From positions 1 to 42,685 of the forward strand of contig NZ_AUHZ01000018.1 of assembly GCF_000423445.1 (NCBI RefSeq): a DNA stretch of 42,685 bases, read 5' to 3'. Made by a program: the position numbers and the translations under genes. Below the pieces are notes generated by a model. It had not been told where the DNA came from and ran no database searches. It was given only the letters and a program-made list of their open reading frames with translations. Origin of the DNA: Acidipropionibacterium thoenii DSM 20276. Lineage in GTDB: Bacteria; Actinomycetota; Actinomycetes; Propionibacteriales; Propionibacteriaceae. Every line of letters begins with the position of its first letter. The stretch's first letter is position 1. Positions 7,125 to 16,191 of the stretch are shown one piece after another.

Positions 7125-9293
7125 ATGACTCTCACGTCCCTCCCGTCCGGAATCGATATGGGCGAGCTGCGCAAGCTCGCCGCCACCGCCGCCAAGATCC
7201 AGCGGGCCACGGGCGCGACTGACACGAATGGTCTGGTCCCTGCGATCAGCTACCTTCGGGTCTCCACCAAGGACCAGGCCACGCGAAACGGTCTTGAAGA
7301 GGGCCTGTCGATCCCCGCCCAGCGCGAGGCGGCTCAGCGAAAGGCTGACCAGCTTGGCGCCGTCATCGTCAAGGAGTTCATCGAGCCTGGCGAGTCCGCC
7401 AAGACGGCGCAACGCCGCGCCCTCCAGGACATGCTCGACTACGTCACCGAGAACCCCGTCCAGTACTGCATCATCAACAAGGTCGACCGCTTGGCTCGCA
7501 ACCGCCTCGACGACGCGATCATCCACGCGACGCTTCGGGATGCGAACATCAGCTTGGTCTCCGTGACGGAGAACATCGACGAGACGCCCTCAGGGATGCT
7601 CATGCACGGCATCCTCGCCTCCATGGCCGAGTTCTACTCCCTGAACCTCGCTCAAGAAGTCCTCAAAGGAATGACCCAGAAAGCCAGCATGGGCGGCACT
7701 CCTGCCAAAGCACCCCTCGGGTACCTGAACGTGCGCACCACCGACGCGAAGGGCCACGAGATCCGAGACGTCACCGTCGATCCCGAGCGGGCAGACCTCA
7801 TCACGTTTGCCTTCACCGCCTACGCCACCGGCGACTGGACCCTCTCCTCCCTCGCCGCCGAGCTGGAAGCCCGAGGACTCACCACCATGCCGACGCCGTC
7901 CTTCCCGTCGAAGCCCGTGACGACGAAGGCACTGCACAAGATCCTCACCAACCCCTACTACCAAGGCAGCGTCACGTTCCGCGGCGTCACCTACGACGGC
8001 GCTCACGACCCTCTCGTCGACACCGAGACATGGCTACGCGTCCAGACCGAACTGGCCGCCAAGAACCAGCGCGGAGAGAAGCCCCGCACCCACGACCACT
8101 ACCTCAAGGGAACGCTCTACTGCTCGTGCGGGGCGAAGATGATGATCGAATGCCCCACCGGCAAGTCCGGCATCACCTACGAGTACTTCACCTGCTCCGG
8201 GCGCCGCAAGAAGAACGGTTGCACGCGGTCCGCCATCCTCACCGACCGCATCGAGGACCGGATCGACTCCACCTACGGCGCCAACGGCCTCACCCCCGAC
8301 GAGGCCGATCGTGTCCGCGAAGTCCTCGGAGCCGTCTTCGACCAGCTCGAAGCCACCACCGACGACGAACGTGCACTCCTGACCGCCCAGAAGGAGAAGC
8401 TCGACGCCGAGCGACTCAAGCTCGTCCAAGCCCACTACGCCGACGCCATCCCGCTCGACCTCCTCAAGTCCGAGCAGGAACGCATCCGCACCACTCACGA
8501 CGCTATCGAACACCGGCTGGAGAACCTCGCCACCAGCTACGAGGACGCCCGTGAGGGCCTCGACCAGCTCGCCGACATCCTCACCGATCTCGGCGACGTC
8601 TACGCGCGATGCGAACCTGCTGAACGCCGCATCCTCAACCGAGCCCTCTTCGACAAGATCATCCTCGACGACGAGGAGGCCATCCGCTACCAGCCCGACG
8701 GGGCCGTTCGAGCGGCCTTGGACTGCGTCGCCCCTGGTCACACACGGATTGTCTCTGTCGAAGCGTCTGACCCTGAAGACACTTCGAACCCTGCCCGCTG
8801 GTCTGCGGGGCAGGGTTCGAAGATGTCACTTTTGGTGGACCTAGCGGGAGGCTTGTCGAAACTTGCCCCGCCGGAGATTCAAATGGTGCGAGCACACCAG
8901 TCGATCCGCGCTGGACGGCACACGTCGCACCGTCGGAGGCGCCAACCGCAGCGGGCGCCGCGAGCATCCGAAGACGTCCTTCAACGAGCAGAGGCCGCCT
9001 ACGCAGCGGGCGGGTCTCTGAAAGCTGTGGCCCGGCAAGTTGGTCTTGGACATGAGCGGCTCTCTCGTCTCCTTCGGGAACGCGGTGTCGTCCTCCGGCA
9101 CCACTCACCGTCCAGCAGCGAGATTCGGCTGATGCGGTCCATATATGAGCAAGGGGCTTCACTGGAGCGTGTGGGCGACAGGTTCGGTTACACAGCCGGG
9201 ACAGTCCGCATACACTTGATCATCGCCGGCGTCGTGATGCGTGACACGCACGGCCGCGGCGCACTCCCGAAAGTGCAGCAGGCCCATCGCTGA
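7125..9293 (+). CDS. large serine integrase with fused C-terminal double HTH
   Basis: A 722-aa site-specific recombinase that would integrate and excise the element. The resolvase domain starts near residue 40: YLRVSTKDQ gives catalytic S47 with R45. KVDRLARNRLDD (about 122-133) and the FYSLNLAQEV helix E region follow. Then comes the recombinase domain (GYLNVRT to PYYQGSVTFRG), a zinc ribbon (LYCSCGAKMM ... FTCSGRRKKNGC) and a coiled-coil (about 400-480). Relatives usually end soon after the motif seen here as SKMSLLVDL (about residue 565). This protein continues about 150 more residues with a basic linker and two HTH-like repeats, each ending in a GVVLR/GVVMR-type stretch. A hairpin in the DNA marks the join. 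Start ATG with aaaggcgg at good spacing. Confidence 0.93.
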   Translation: MTLTSLPSGIDMGELRKLAATAAKIQRATGATDTNGLVPAISYLRVSTKDQATRNGLEEGLSIPAQREAAQRKADQLGAVIVKEFIEPGESAKTAQRRALQDMLDYVTENPVQYCIINKVDRLARNRLDDAIIHATLRDANISLVSVTENIDETPSGMLMHGILASMAEFYSLNLAQEVLKGMTQKASMGGTPAKAPLGYLNVRTTDAKGHEIRDVTVDPERADLITFAFTAYATGDWTLSSLAAELEARGLTTMPTPSFPSKPVTTKALHKILTNPYYQGSVTFRGVTYDGAHDPLVDTETWLRVQTELAAKNQRGEKPRTHDHYLKGTLYCSCGAKMMIECPTGKSGITYEYFTCSGRRKKNGCTRSAILTDRIEDRIDSTYGANGLTPDEADRVREVLGAVFDQLEATTDDERALLTAQKEKLDAERLKLVQAHYADAIPLDLLKSEQERIRTTHDAIEHRLENLATSYEDAREGLDQLADILTDLGDVYARCEPAERRILNRALFDKIILDDEEAIRYQPDGAVRAALDCVAPGHTRIVSVEASDPEDTSNPARWSAGQGSKMSLLVDLAGGLSKLAPPEIQMVRAHQSIRAGRHTSHRRRRQPQRAPRASEDVLQRAEAAYAAGGSLKAVARQVGLGHERLSRLLRERGVVLRHHSPSSSEIRLMRSIYEQGASLERVGDRFGYTAGTVRIHLIIAGVVMRDTHGRGALPKVQQAHR
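8782..8822 (+). repeat. terminator-like hairpin inside the integrase gene
   Basis: Perfect 15-bp arms (8782-8796 and 8808-8822, cttcgaaccctgccc and its complement) flank an 11-base loop. A short cttttgg follows. It sits exactly where the usual integrase ends and the double-HTH tail begins. It may be a former terminator now read through within one open frame. Confidence 0.7.
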
Positions 9294-9351
9294 GGATCAA
9301 CCCGCGCCTAGGCATCCGAGACACGTTACGTAACCTCAAGGTCCAGGCGGA

Positions 9352-9390
9352 GCGTGCAGCTCTCGTCGCTGGGGGGAGGTAGCTGCACGC
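9352..9390. terminator. hairpin between convergent integrase and Abi_C genes
   Basis: Perfect 10-bp arms gcgtgcagct (9352-9361) and agctgcacgc (9381-9390) surround a 19-base loop in the 246-bp gap between the two convergent stop codons. It may serve as a bidirectional terminator. A separate 10-bp palindrome gttacgtaac lies close by, just after 9320. Nothing else is seen in this gap. Confidence 0.4.
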
Positions 9391-9539
9391 CTACCACTCC
9401 CCGCCCCGACCGAGGGGGAGGGAGCGCAGCGCACGACTGACGACCGCGGCGAGGACTGCGGCTGAGACCGTCGCACACCGACGACCTACCGGCGACCAAC
9501 AGACCATGCTGTCCTAGCGCGTGCCTTCCGGGATCGCTG

Positions 9540-10388
9540 TCAGGAGGCGCGACCCATTTGCCGATCATGCGTGGTCAGGAGCAGCTCCGCCACGTGCGTT
9601 GCCTCGCGGATCACGTAGCGGCCGGTCTCCTTGCTGATGCCCGTGGGCAGCGTCCTCCCGTGGCCGGTGCCCTGGAGGTTGCGCAGCTCGTTGATCGTCG
9701 AGGCCGTTGTCTTGGCCGACTGGTAGATGGCGCGGAGCTGCTTGCCGCCAGGCTGCGAGGCGTCGACCAGCTGGGGCTGGAGTCCGAGCCGCTCCATCGC
9801 CAGATGCAGCAGCGGTTCGAAGTCGAGCTTCCCTGTCGGGAGCATCATCTGCTCCTCCAGCACGAACTTGCAGATCGATTCCAAGAGCTCCTTCGCTCCA
9901 CCCAGAAGGGCCCCCGGATCCTCGACGTTCCGTCGCAACCGAGCGAGCTGTTCGTCGAGGGCCTGTCTTCCGCCGGTCTCCAGGTCGAGCGGCTGCTCGT
10001 GCTGGAGCCGCCCTTCGTCGTCCAGCACAGCACCCTGAGCCAGGAGCGCGCGCTGCAGGGTCGCGACCCGCTCCTTGGTCTGCGCGTCCGAGCTGTTGAA
10101 CGCGCCATCGACGCGCAGCGCCGTCAGCAGCTGATCCAGTGCCTTCGCGGCCACGTCACCCGGACGTCGCCGGGCTGTCCGGCACAGCAGCAGCACTCGG
10201 TGCTCCTTGTTCGGCGTGCCGGTAGCGACGTCGTAGGGGTCCTCGTCCGATAGACCACACGCCGTGAAGCACCTCGTGAGGGTCGCGTGGCTCGGGCCCG
10301 CGCCGCCGAAGAAGAACTTACCCAGCGAGGCGGCGACCTCGTCCGATAGCAGCTGACCTATCACGGAACTCCCCTCGTCTGGCGCCAT
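9540..10388 (-). CDS. Abi_C-domain abortive-infection-like protein
   Basis: A 282-aa protein whose second half resembles the Abi_C (abortive infection C-terminus) domain. Seen features are the helix GGAKELLESICKFVLEE (163-179), the LLHLAMERLGL segment, and RNLQGTGHGR at 236-245, the most recognisable part of this family, followed by the ATHVAELLLTTH helix. Family members are linked to phage-triggered growth arrest. The N-terminal 150 residues are not recognised. It is the third gene of a minus-strand set, 63 bp after a winged-helix protein gene, and probably co-transcribed. The ribosome binding site is weak. The assignment is from motif memory; the defence role is inferred. Confidence 0.72.
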   Translation of the reverse strand: MAPDEGSSVIGQLLSDEVAASLGKFFFGGAGPSHATLTRCFTACGLSDEDPYDVATGTPNKEHRVLLLCRTARRRPGDVAAKALDQLLTALRVDGAFNSSDAQTKERVATLQRALLAQGAVLDDEGRLQHEQPLDLETGGRQALDEQLARLRRNVEDPGALLGGAKELLESICKFVLEEQMMLPTGKLDFEPLLHLAMERLGLQPQLVDASQPGGKQLRAIYQSAKTTASTINELRNLQGTGHGRTLPTGISKETGRYVIREATHVAELLLTTHDRQMGRAS

Positions 10389-10451
10389 ACGACGGCACGA
10401 TCCCGACCAGTGTCTCAGGACGACGCGTTCGGTTCCGGCAAGCGGATCGCC

Positions 10452-11642
10452 TCACCAGCGGTACGTCGGCTTCGGTTCATACCGGCCGTGCCGTGCTCGC
10501 TCTTCGTGCGTCCACGTGGGCACGTCGCCCGACGGCAGCACTCGGCGCGGGTCGACCGCCGCCAGGTGACTGCGGGCCCACTCGACAAACGGGTGTCCCT
10601 CCTCGCCGATGGCGCGCTCCAACTCGTCGACGAACGCGGCCATCTCGCGGTGCCTGGCCCACGCGTCGGCACCGGCGTGGAGCGCCTGTTCCCACTCCTC
10701 GTAGCCGCGGCGCAGCTGCTCGACCCGGTGGGCCTCCTCGCGGCGAAGCCTCTCCTCCTCCTCGCGGCGGCGGCGCTCCTGCTCCATCTGCACTGCGCGC
10801 TCGCTGGCGGCCTCGACAGCGGCGATCACGTCAGCCAGCCGCTCCTCGACCTTGACGCGCGCGCCGTCGGTCCACGAGGCCCCGGTCTTCCGTCCGTCGC
10901 GGTCCGTCAGATGAAGACGCAGTCTGCCGTCACCGACGTAGTCGTACCTCGGTGCCCAGACGTACTGGCCCTTCGCCCGGCGCGCGGCCTCCTCCTTCGT
11001 GTCCTCGTGCGGCCGCCGCTTCGTCACCTCGCTGAACACGATCCCCACCGTCGCGTGCCCGGCATCAAGCAGGAGCAACGCTTGGCTCGCATAGTGCAGG
11101 TAGGTGCCGCGGTAACCATCGGGCTCGCGGCGCGCCTCCACGGGCGTGACCGTCCAGCCGCGAGCCAGCGCCTCGGTGACGAGAGAGTGGGCCACCAGGA
11201 CGCAGCGCCTTCGCAGGGGCATCGGAAGCCGGCCCGGCCGATCCCTGAGTTCCTTGACGGCCGGGTGGGGTCGCCGGACGACTTGGCGCAGCGGAACCTG
11301 TTCCTGGGGCTCCTGCGGCACTCCGACTGGCTCTCGCGTCTCAGCCGGCGCCGGGGAGGGCTCCGGAGTCCCTGGTCTTGCAGGACTCCCTGCACGGCGT
11401 GTTCGTGGAGCCGGTGGCCTCTCGGCCTCACCCGGGTACCTGCCGTGTTCGACGTAGTACCTGCCCGTCTCCGTGAGCTCGGCCGTCCACTTCCCGCCCG
11501 GGCGGCGGACCTTGACGAGGCCGCGCGCCGTCAGCGCGGCGGCGCTCAGCTTCATCTCCGGCCGCGGCGGGTCCTGGGAGCCTCCGGCGGCGAGCCAGTC
11601 GAGCACCTCACGCTGGGCGTCGTTGACGGGTCGGGGTGGCAT
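10452..11642 (-). CDS. winged-helix / coiled-coil hypothetical protein
   Basis: A 396-aa protein of unknown function. Residues 1-65 read as a winged-helix module (REVLDWLAAGG ... ALTARGLVKVRR ... LTETGRYYVEHG). A Pro-rich linker follows to about residue 120. The middle (RCVLVAHSLVTEALARGWTV to RYDYVGDGRLRLHL) resembles an unnamed domain common in Streptomyces-type accessory proteins. Residues about 280-330 form a strongly charged coiled-coil rich in Glu and Arg. It starts six bases after the DUF4238-like gene and precedes the Abi_C gene, so the three look like one transcription unit. It could be the sensor or DNA-binding part of a defence system; this is inference. Confidence 0.7.
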   Translation of the reverse strand: MPPRPVNDAQREVLDWLAAGGSQDPPRPEMKLSAAALTARGLVKVRRPGGKWTAELTETGRYYVEHGRYPGEAERPPAPRTRRAGSPARPGTPEPSPAPAETREPVGVPQEPQEQVPLRQVVRRPHPAVKELRDRPGRLPMPLRRRCVLVAHSLVTEALARGWTVTPVEARREPDGYRGTYLHYASQALLLLDAGHATVGIVFSEVTKRRPHEDTKEEAARRAKGQYVWAPRYDYVGDGRLRLHLTDRDGRKTGASWTDGARVKVEERLADVIAAVEAASERAVQMEQERRRREEEERLRREEAHRVEQLRRGYEEWEQALHAGADAWARHREMAAFVDELERAIGEEGHPFVEWARSHLAAVDPRRVLPSGDVPTWTHEERARHGRYEPKPTYRW

Positions 11643-11648
11643 GGTGGA

Positions 11649-12737
11649 CTACCTGCGTTGATCGTTCGAGTGTGCTCTCACCCGGATCGTCGATCCGTCG
11701 GTGGCCAAGAAGCAGCTCACAGGGAAGCGCCGCGCGGTTCGGGCGAACCGGAAGTCGATACGGGAGTCGAGCTCTGTCACGCCCTCGAACCGGTCCAGCA
11801 ACCACTCGTCGAGATCCAGTGGCTCGTCATGCAGGAGCTTGTCCACTGGCGCATGAAGACCCGCAAGAACCAAGGTGTCGATATTGAAGGGCCACTGGCC
11901 TAGGACCTTCTCGATTTGGGAGGGGCCGAAAGTCGACAAGTCCGCGGCGGAGATCGACTCGGTAGCAGCTTCTGTACCTGCGACGAAGTCCTGCGCACAC
12001 TGACATAGATAGCGGTTCAGGTCGACCGAAGACCCGGCCGACCGAGCGTGCACTAGGGGCACCTGCCACGTCCCGTCGACGGATCGGGTCGCGAGGACAC
12101 GCTCTGTCACAGGCATCAACTCCAGGATGTGGCGACGACCCACCGGCAGCATGAAGCCCACGCGCTCCGGCTCCTCGTCGGGGTCGGAGAGCAAGTCGAA
12201 GCCAAACCCGAGATCCGGGATGACAATATCCCCATCCAGTTCGAAGACGTACCATTCGCAGACAATCGCTCGTGCAGCGAACCTGTTCATCTCGACCAAG
12301 CGATTCAAATTCAAATTCGTCTTGTCAAACAAATCGGGAGCTTCAGTCTGCGGGTCCTCTACGCCCTCCTCCTTCAGACGCGCGACAACTCTCGCCTCGT
12401 ATGAGCGATCCCGAGCGAAGGTTGCGGCAACGAAGGGCACGAGGATTCGGATCCAGTCCGAGGCGCTGAGGGTTCCGGCGATGAGATCATCCAGAACCCT
12501 GGGCAACTGCGGCTCGTACGCGTCCCACAACTTGTCGATGGCGCGCCCCTGCGAGGTCTGGAAGAAGTCCTGGTCGACGCCGTACAGACGCTTCTTGTAC
12601 CCGATGGAAGCCGCCGTCGTAACCCGGCCGGCGGTATGGCGACTCACGACGTGAAGCCTGCGCTGACGAAGCGGTCCACTCTCGTCTTCGGAAAAACGCC
12701 CGAGCAGGGCCGCCGGGATGAAGTGATCCTTAGCCAT
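11649..12737 (-). CDS. DUF4238-like protein
   Basis: A 362-aa protein beginning MAKDHFIPAALLGRF, the N-terminal hallmark of DUF4238 (HF-P-LL-F), with the conserved SIGYKKRLYG-type segment near residue 45. The function of this family is unknown; members often sit in defence-rich regions. The 3' half includes acidic stretches and no membrane segment. It is the promoter-proximal gene of the minus-strand set with the winged-helix and Abi_C genes. Its base composition is somewhat lower in GC around 12250-12400 than the flanks, hinting at separate acquisition. The family call is moderately sure; a function is not proposed beyond the context. Confidence 0.7.
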   Translation of the reverse strand: MAKDHFIPAALLGRFSEDESGPLRQRRLHVVSRHTAGRVTTAASIGYKKRLYGVDQDFFQTSQGRAIDKLWDAYEPQLPRVLDDLIAGTLSASDWIRILVPFVAATFARDRSYEARVVARLKEEGVEDPQTEAPDLFDKTNLNLNRLVEMNRFAARAIVCEWYVFELDGDIVIPDLGFGFDLLSDPDEEPERVGFMLPVGRRHILELMPVTERVLATRSVDGTWQVPLVHARSAGSSVDLNRYLCQCAQDFVAGTEAATESISAADLSTFGPSQIEKVLGQWPFNIDTLVLAGLHAPVDKLLHDEPLDLDEWLLDRFEGVTELDSRIDFRFARTARRFPVSCFLATDGSTIRVRAHSNDQRR

Positions 12738-13042
12738 GCAGTGCCTCCTCGCAGACTTGGCCTGAACCCGGCAACGAGACTATCGGCAGACCATGCAGAT
12801 GGCCCTGTCCAACACGATGCATCTCAATGACGCCCTCACCTGGATTCAAAGCAGCAACAAGACCCGATCCGACCCATCGATGACGGCAAAGGTTCGAGCC
12901 GTGTGCGTGGGGTGGACCTCCATAGAGAGTTCGAGAATCCTTGCCCGGCCTTGAAAACGGTGGCTTCTCGCAGGTCGCGGGGGTCTACCGACGGGACCGG
13001 AGGCCGCTGGCGCCGTCCGTGGTGAACTCGCGAGGGCGGATG
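12738..13042. other. intergenic region between divergent genes
   Basis: About 305 bp between the DUF4238-like gene (minus) and the orphan HTH gene (plus). It must hold the promoters of both. Short open stretches such as the frame reading GKGSSRVRGVDL around 12885-12920 faintly recall the end of serine recombinases, but no intact gene or clear hairpin is seen. Confidence 0.4.
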
Positions 13043-13384
13043 GTGCGCGCAGTTGGGATGACTCAAACCTTTCTGAGCCCGGCGCAGGTGGACGAGCTGG
13101 TGGCCCTCAACGAGGCCGACGCGACGCTGGTGAAACTGGGTGAGCGGTTCGGCGTGCACAGCCGCACGGCTACTGCGCATCTGGTCCGCCGCTCGGTCCC
13201 GATCCGCAGGCGCGGTCTCGATGAGTGCCACCTAGCCGAAGCCGCCGAACTCTACGTCGACGGGTTGAGTCTAATGGAGGTCGGCCTGCGGTTTGGGGTC
13301 AGTCAGCAGGCGGTTAGGCACGCCCTGGCAAACGTCGATGTGCCCATCCGCGCCAGCGGTAGACGGGCACGAGCATCGGCATGA
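13043..13384 (+). CDS. orphan double helix-turn-helix protein (integrase-tail paralogue)
   Basis: A 113-aa protein made of two tandem HTH modules of about 45 residues. The first is LVKLGERFGVHSRTATAHL followed by VPIRRRG; the second is LMEVGLRFGVSQQAVRHAL followed by VPIRASGRR. The order and the end motif of each module parallel the two modules at the C-terminus of the integrase at 7125-9293. I chose the GTG at 13043 because gaggg lies six bases upstream; the frame is open back to 12926. It may be a DNA-binding regulator, a recombination directionality factor-like partner, or the surviving tail of a decayed recombinase. Confidence 0.55.
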   Translation: MRAVGMTQTFLSPAQVDELVALNEADATLVKLGERFGVHSRTATAHLVRRSVPIRRRGLDECHLAEAAELYVDGLSLMEVGLRFGVSQQAVRHALANVDVPIRASGRRARASA

Positions 13385-13436
13385 CTGGCTGGGGCGGGGT
13401 GTCGGGCTACTGCGGTGGGCGTGTCGTTGAGGAGAC

Positions 13437-16001
13437 CTATGGGGTCGCTGCGTTGTATGCGGTTCGCGCTTCGGTCAGCTCGGCCCAGTGGGCTTCGAGT
13501 CCGGCGAGTGTAGGGCTGACCCCGAGGCTAGGCAGGGGTTGTGAGTGGCCGTCGATGTACCGACATGCTTCCTCGAAGATGCGGTTTACGGTATCGATCG
13601 CAGCGGGAAGTGCTTCGGACTTGATCTTGGGCAAGTTGGTCATGCGCACGTTGGGTTGATAGCGCTGCGTGACGCCCTGGAGTAGTTCCGTCTCGGTGAA
13701 GACCTCACACCACGCGCGCACCCAGTCGTAACCCGTGCGGACCAGTGCCGCCCGCGCATCGCCGTCCTGTGACTTTGCTGCCTGGATGGTCTCGTTGATG
13801 TTCTTCTTGATGTTGTTCAAGCTGTCCCAGCGGGGTCCTGTCGCTCGGGTGATCTTTCCTTTGCCCTCTTCATCGGTGATCTGGAAGTAGGAGCAGCGCT
13901 TTGTTGCTTCCATGAGCGTAAGCAGCGTGCTGGCGAAGAAGATGTCGTGGGTGAAGACGATGACCTGTGTCGTGTCAGCGAGTGACGCGACACGCTGCGC
14001 GACTTCGTTGATGCGGCGATGGTCGAGGCTTGAGACAGGATCATCGAAAATGACCGGCGCGGTGATTCCGGCAAGGCGCGCTTCGGCGAGGAAGTCCGCT
14101 ATTGCGAGGACCTTCTGCTCTCCTTCGGAGAGCACCTTGGACGGTTTATGTTTCCCGCTGAGGATCTTGCGGCGTTGTGCGCGCCCCTGGCGGCCGACGA
14201 ACTCCACGTTTAGCGCGGGCGCGCGAAGTGCCGCGCACTCTTCGTTGAAAAGCGCATCGAAGCTCTCGTTGATCATCTGGTCACTTGCGGTCTTGGCCAG
14301 CCCGGTTACAGCGCGCAGAAGCCCAGGCATGGGCTTGGCGAGCAGCGTGAGCCGGTCAGCCTGCTTGGCGTCGCGTACGTGTGACTCGATGAGCGACCAC
14401 GACCTCGTGAGTTCTGCTGCGGCCTCTAGCTCGACAAGCTCCTTCTTCTTCTCGGCCAAGGTGTCAGCCCGTGTGGCTGCCTGTGTCCTCAGTTCACCGA
14501 GGGCCTGCTTGGCGGTCTCCAACGCCGAGCCGAGCGCTATCGCATCTGTGCCGGCGTGTGCGGTCAGCGCTGTGTTCACGGCGGAAGCGGCGAGAAGCTG
14601 CTCGGATAGCTCCGCGATGGTGCTCAGGGTCCGGTCGAGTTCAACGTGGAAGTGGGGCTTGTCCTCGGTATCTGCGTACTCGTCGGCGAAGGTAGAGACG
14701 TCGTTGACCTGGATCGAGGTGACCGGTTCTGTAAGTGCGTGTAGCCGCGCCTTTGAAGCGGCGATGTCGGTGGTGATCTTGTCTTCGAGGTATTCGGAGT
14801 ACTTGCCGATCAGCGATCGCGCCGCTTCGTTCAGAGGCTGCCGGCAGTACAGACACCGATCGGCGTCGTGTGCTCCGACCGCGATGAGATGTGCTTGGTA
14901 TGCCTCGCCGGCCTCGATGAACGTGCTCCAGGTGTCGTCGGGCTCGGCCGGCAGGTCGGCTGCCTCGAACAGGGCGGCTCGGAAGGCGCGGTAGTCCTCT
15001 TCAAATCCGTGGAGGGTGTCGCGTTCGCGGCCGTATGCCTCCACGTTGAAGTCAGCCATCACGGTGGCCGCGTTGGAAGCTTGCGTCAAGACGCGTTCGA
15101 CTCGCTGTTGCAGCTTGATCTCAGCGCTGATGGTGTCCGCCTCCAGCGCGGCGACCGTGCGGCGCAGGTCGCCGATACGTGTCTCGACGTCGGGATCGGG
15201 GTCGGCGAGCGACCTCAGGTGTTCCAGATCAGTGGACGCTCCCAGCGTCTCGATGAGCGGGTAAACCGCGGCAGTGCGTGGGAAGCGAGGCAGAAGCCCT
15301 GTGGACCCAGATCGTAGGTCTTCGACGGCCTCGTCGATGTGGGCTTGTACCGACTTGATGCCTGCGATGACGTGATTGAACAGTGCCAGGGCTGCTGGCA
15401 CGTAGACGTACTCAAGCTCGTCATCGACGTGGAAGCTGACAGAAGGGCTGTCGAAGATGGACATCCTGGTGAAGGGTGCGACGCCCTGTTGTCCGGTCCA
15501 GGTGTAGGCCTTCGTCTCAGTGCCGAGCGTGTAACCGATGAGTGCTGATTGGGGCTGCGGCGATGCCGCTTCGATGTCGCCGAGAATCACATCGGCAGTG
15601 CGGCTCGCCGCGAGGGCTTTGAAGATGCGGGAGTACCCGGTTTTGCCCGTGCCGTTCTCTCCGAACAAGATCGTCAGGCCGGCATGCGGTTCGATGACTC
15701 CGCCCTCTACCAAGGCGTTAACACCAACGACATCGGAGAGCGAGGTAAGGGTCAGGGGCTCGATCGCCTCATCCTCGCGTTCGAGGGTGACCAGCGGCTC
15801 CTCCGTGGGGAGTTCGCGTGTATCGAAGGCCTTCTCCTGACGAAACAGGACGTACGCTCCGGATTGCTCCTCGCTTCCGAGCGGACCGCCGCCGTTGAGG
15901 ACGTGCCTCACGATGTAGCGGACCCACTCGTCGGAGGTGTTCGCCCACTCGCTGAGCAGGTCGCGCGGGTCTACCCGTTGAGGTGGCGTCGCGTCTGTCA
16001 C
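13437..16001 (-). CDS. AAA_13-type ATPase with zinc hook (RloC/PrrC-like)
   Basis: A roughly 854-aa ABC-class ATPase. Walker A is GENGTGKT (about residue 115). Two long coiled-coil stretches flank CLYCRQPL near residue 385, a CxxC zinc hook. The ABC signature LSEGEQK is near 625, Walker B VIFDDPVSSLDHR near 655, and the H-loop FTHD near 690. This layout is that of RloC and other AAA_13 proteins; RloC is a DNA-damage-responsive anticodon nuclease in phage defence. The C-terminal 150 residues (VRAWCEVFTETELLQGV ... GHSQPLP) may be the effector, but I cannot confirm the Arg-Glu-His nuclease triad. The GTG at 16001 has gagggagg six bases before it; the ATG at 16007 is too close to that site. Confidence 0.82.
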   Translation of the reverse strand: MTDATPPQRVDPRDLLSEWANTSDEWVRYIVRHVLNGGGPLGSEEQSGAYVLFRQEKAFDTRELPTEEPLVTLEREDEAIEPLTLTSLSDVVGVNALVEGGVIEPHAGLTILFGENGTGKTGYSRIFKALAASRTADVILGDIEAASPQPQSALIGYTLGTETKAYTWTGQQGVAPFTRMSIFDSPSVSFHVDDELEYVYVPAALALFNHVIAGIKSVQAHIDEAVEDLRSGSTGLLPRFPRTAAVYPLIETLGASTDLEHLRSLADPDPDVETRIGDLRRTVAALEADTISAEIKLQQRVERVLTQASNAATVMADFNVEAYGRERDTLHGFEEDYRAFRAALFEAADLPAEPDDTWSTFIEAGEAYQAHLIAVGAHDADRCLYCRQPLNEAARSLIGKYSEYLEDKITTDIAASKARLHALTEPVTSIQVNDVSTFADEYADTEDKPHFHVELDRTLSTIAELSEQLLAASAVNTALTAHAGTDAIALGSALETAKQALGELRTQAATRADTLAEKKKELVELEAAAELTRSWSLIESHVRDAKQADRLTLLAKPMPGLLRAVTGLAKTASDQMINESFDALFNEECAALRAPALNVEFVGRQGRAQRRKILSGKHKPSKVLSEGEQKVLAIADFLAEARLAGITAPVIFDDPVSSLDHRRINEVAQRVASLADTTQVIVFTHDIFFASTLLTLMEATKRCSYFQITDEEGKGKITRATGPRWDSLNNIKKNINETIQAAKSQDGDARAALVRTGYDWVRAWCEVFTETELLQGVTQRYQPNVRMTNLPKIKSEALPAAIDTVNRIFEEACRYIDGHSQPLPSLGVSPTLAGLEAHWAELTEARTAYNAATP

Positions 16002-16191
16002 CGTCATCCTCCCTCGCCGCGAGTGCGAAGTCGGGAGCGACCGTGCTACTCAGGGTCAAGTCTAGAGCGATCGGCAGGCGCGCGAAGGGACAACCAACGC
16101 ATTGATAGGGCGTGCTGGTTCGCAGCCGGTCTCCGGACCGTCGCGAGCGTGACTACGCACGCCGATCAAGTGAGGCCTGCCCTGGCGAGGG

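Noticed and set aside
9325-9336. gttacgtaac palindrome as an attachment core, compared with gttacgta near 42110
   Set aside because: The shared stretch is too short and the flanks differ, so it does not support a pair of attachment sites.
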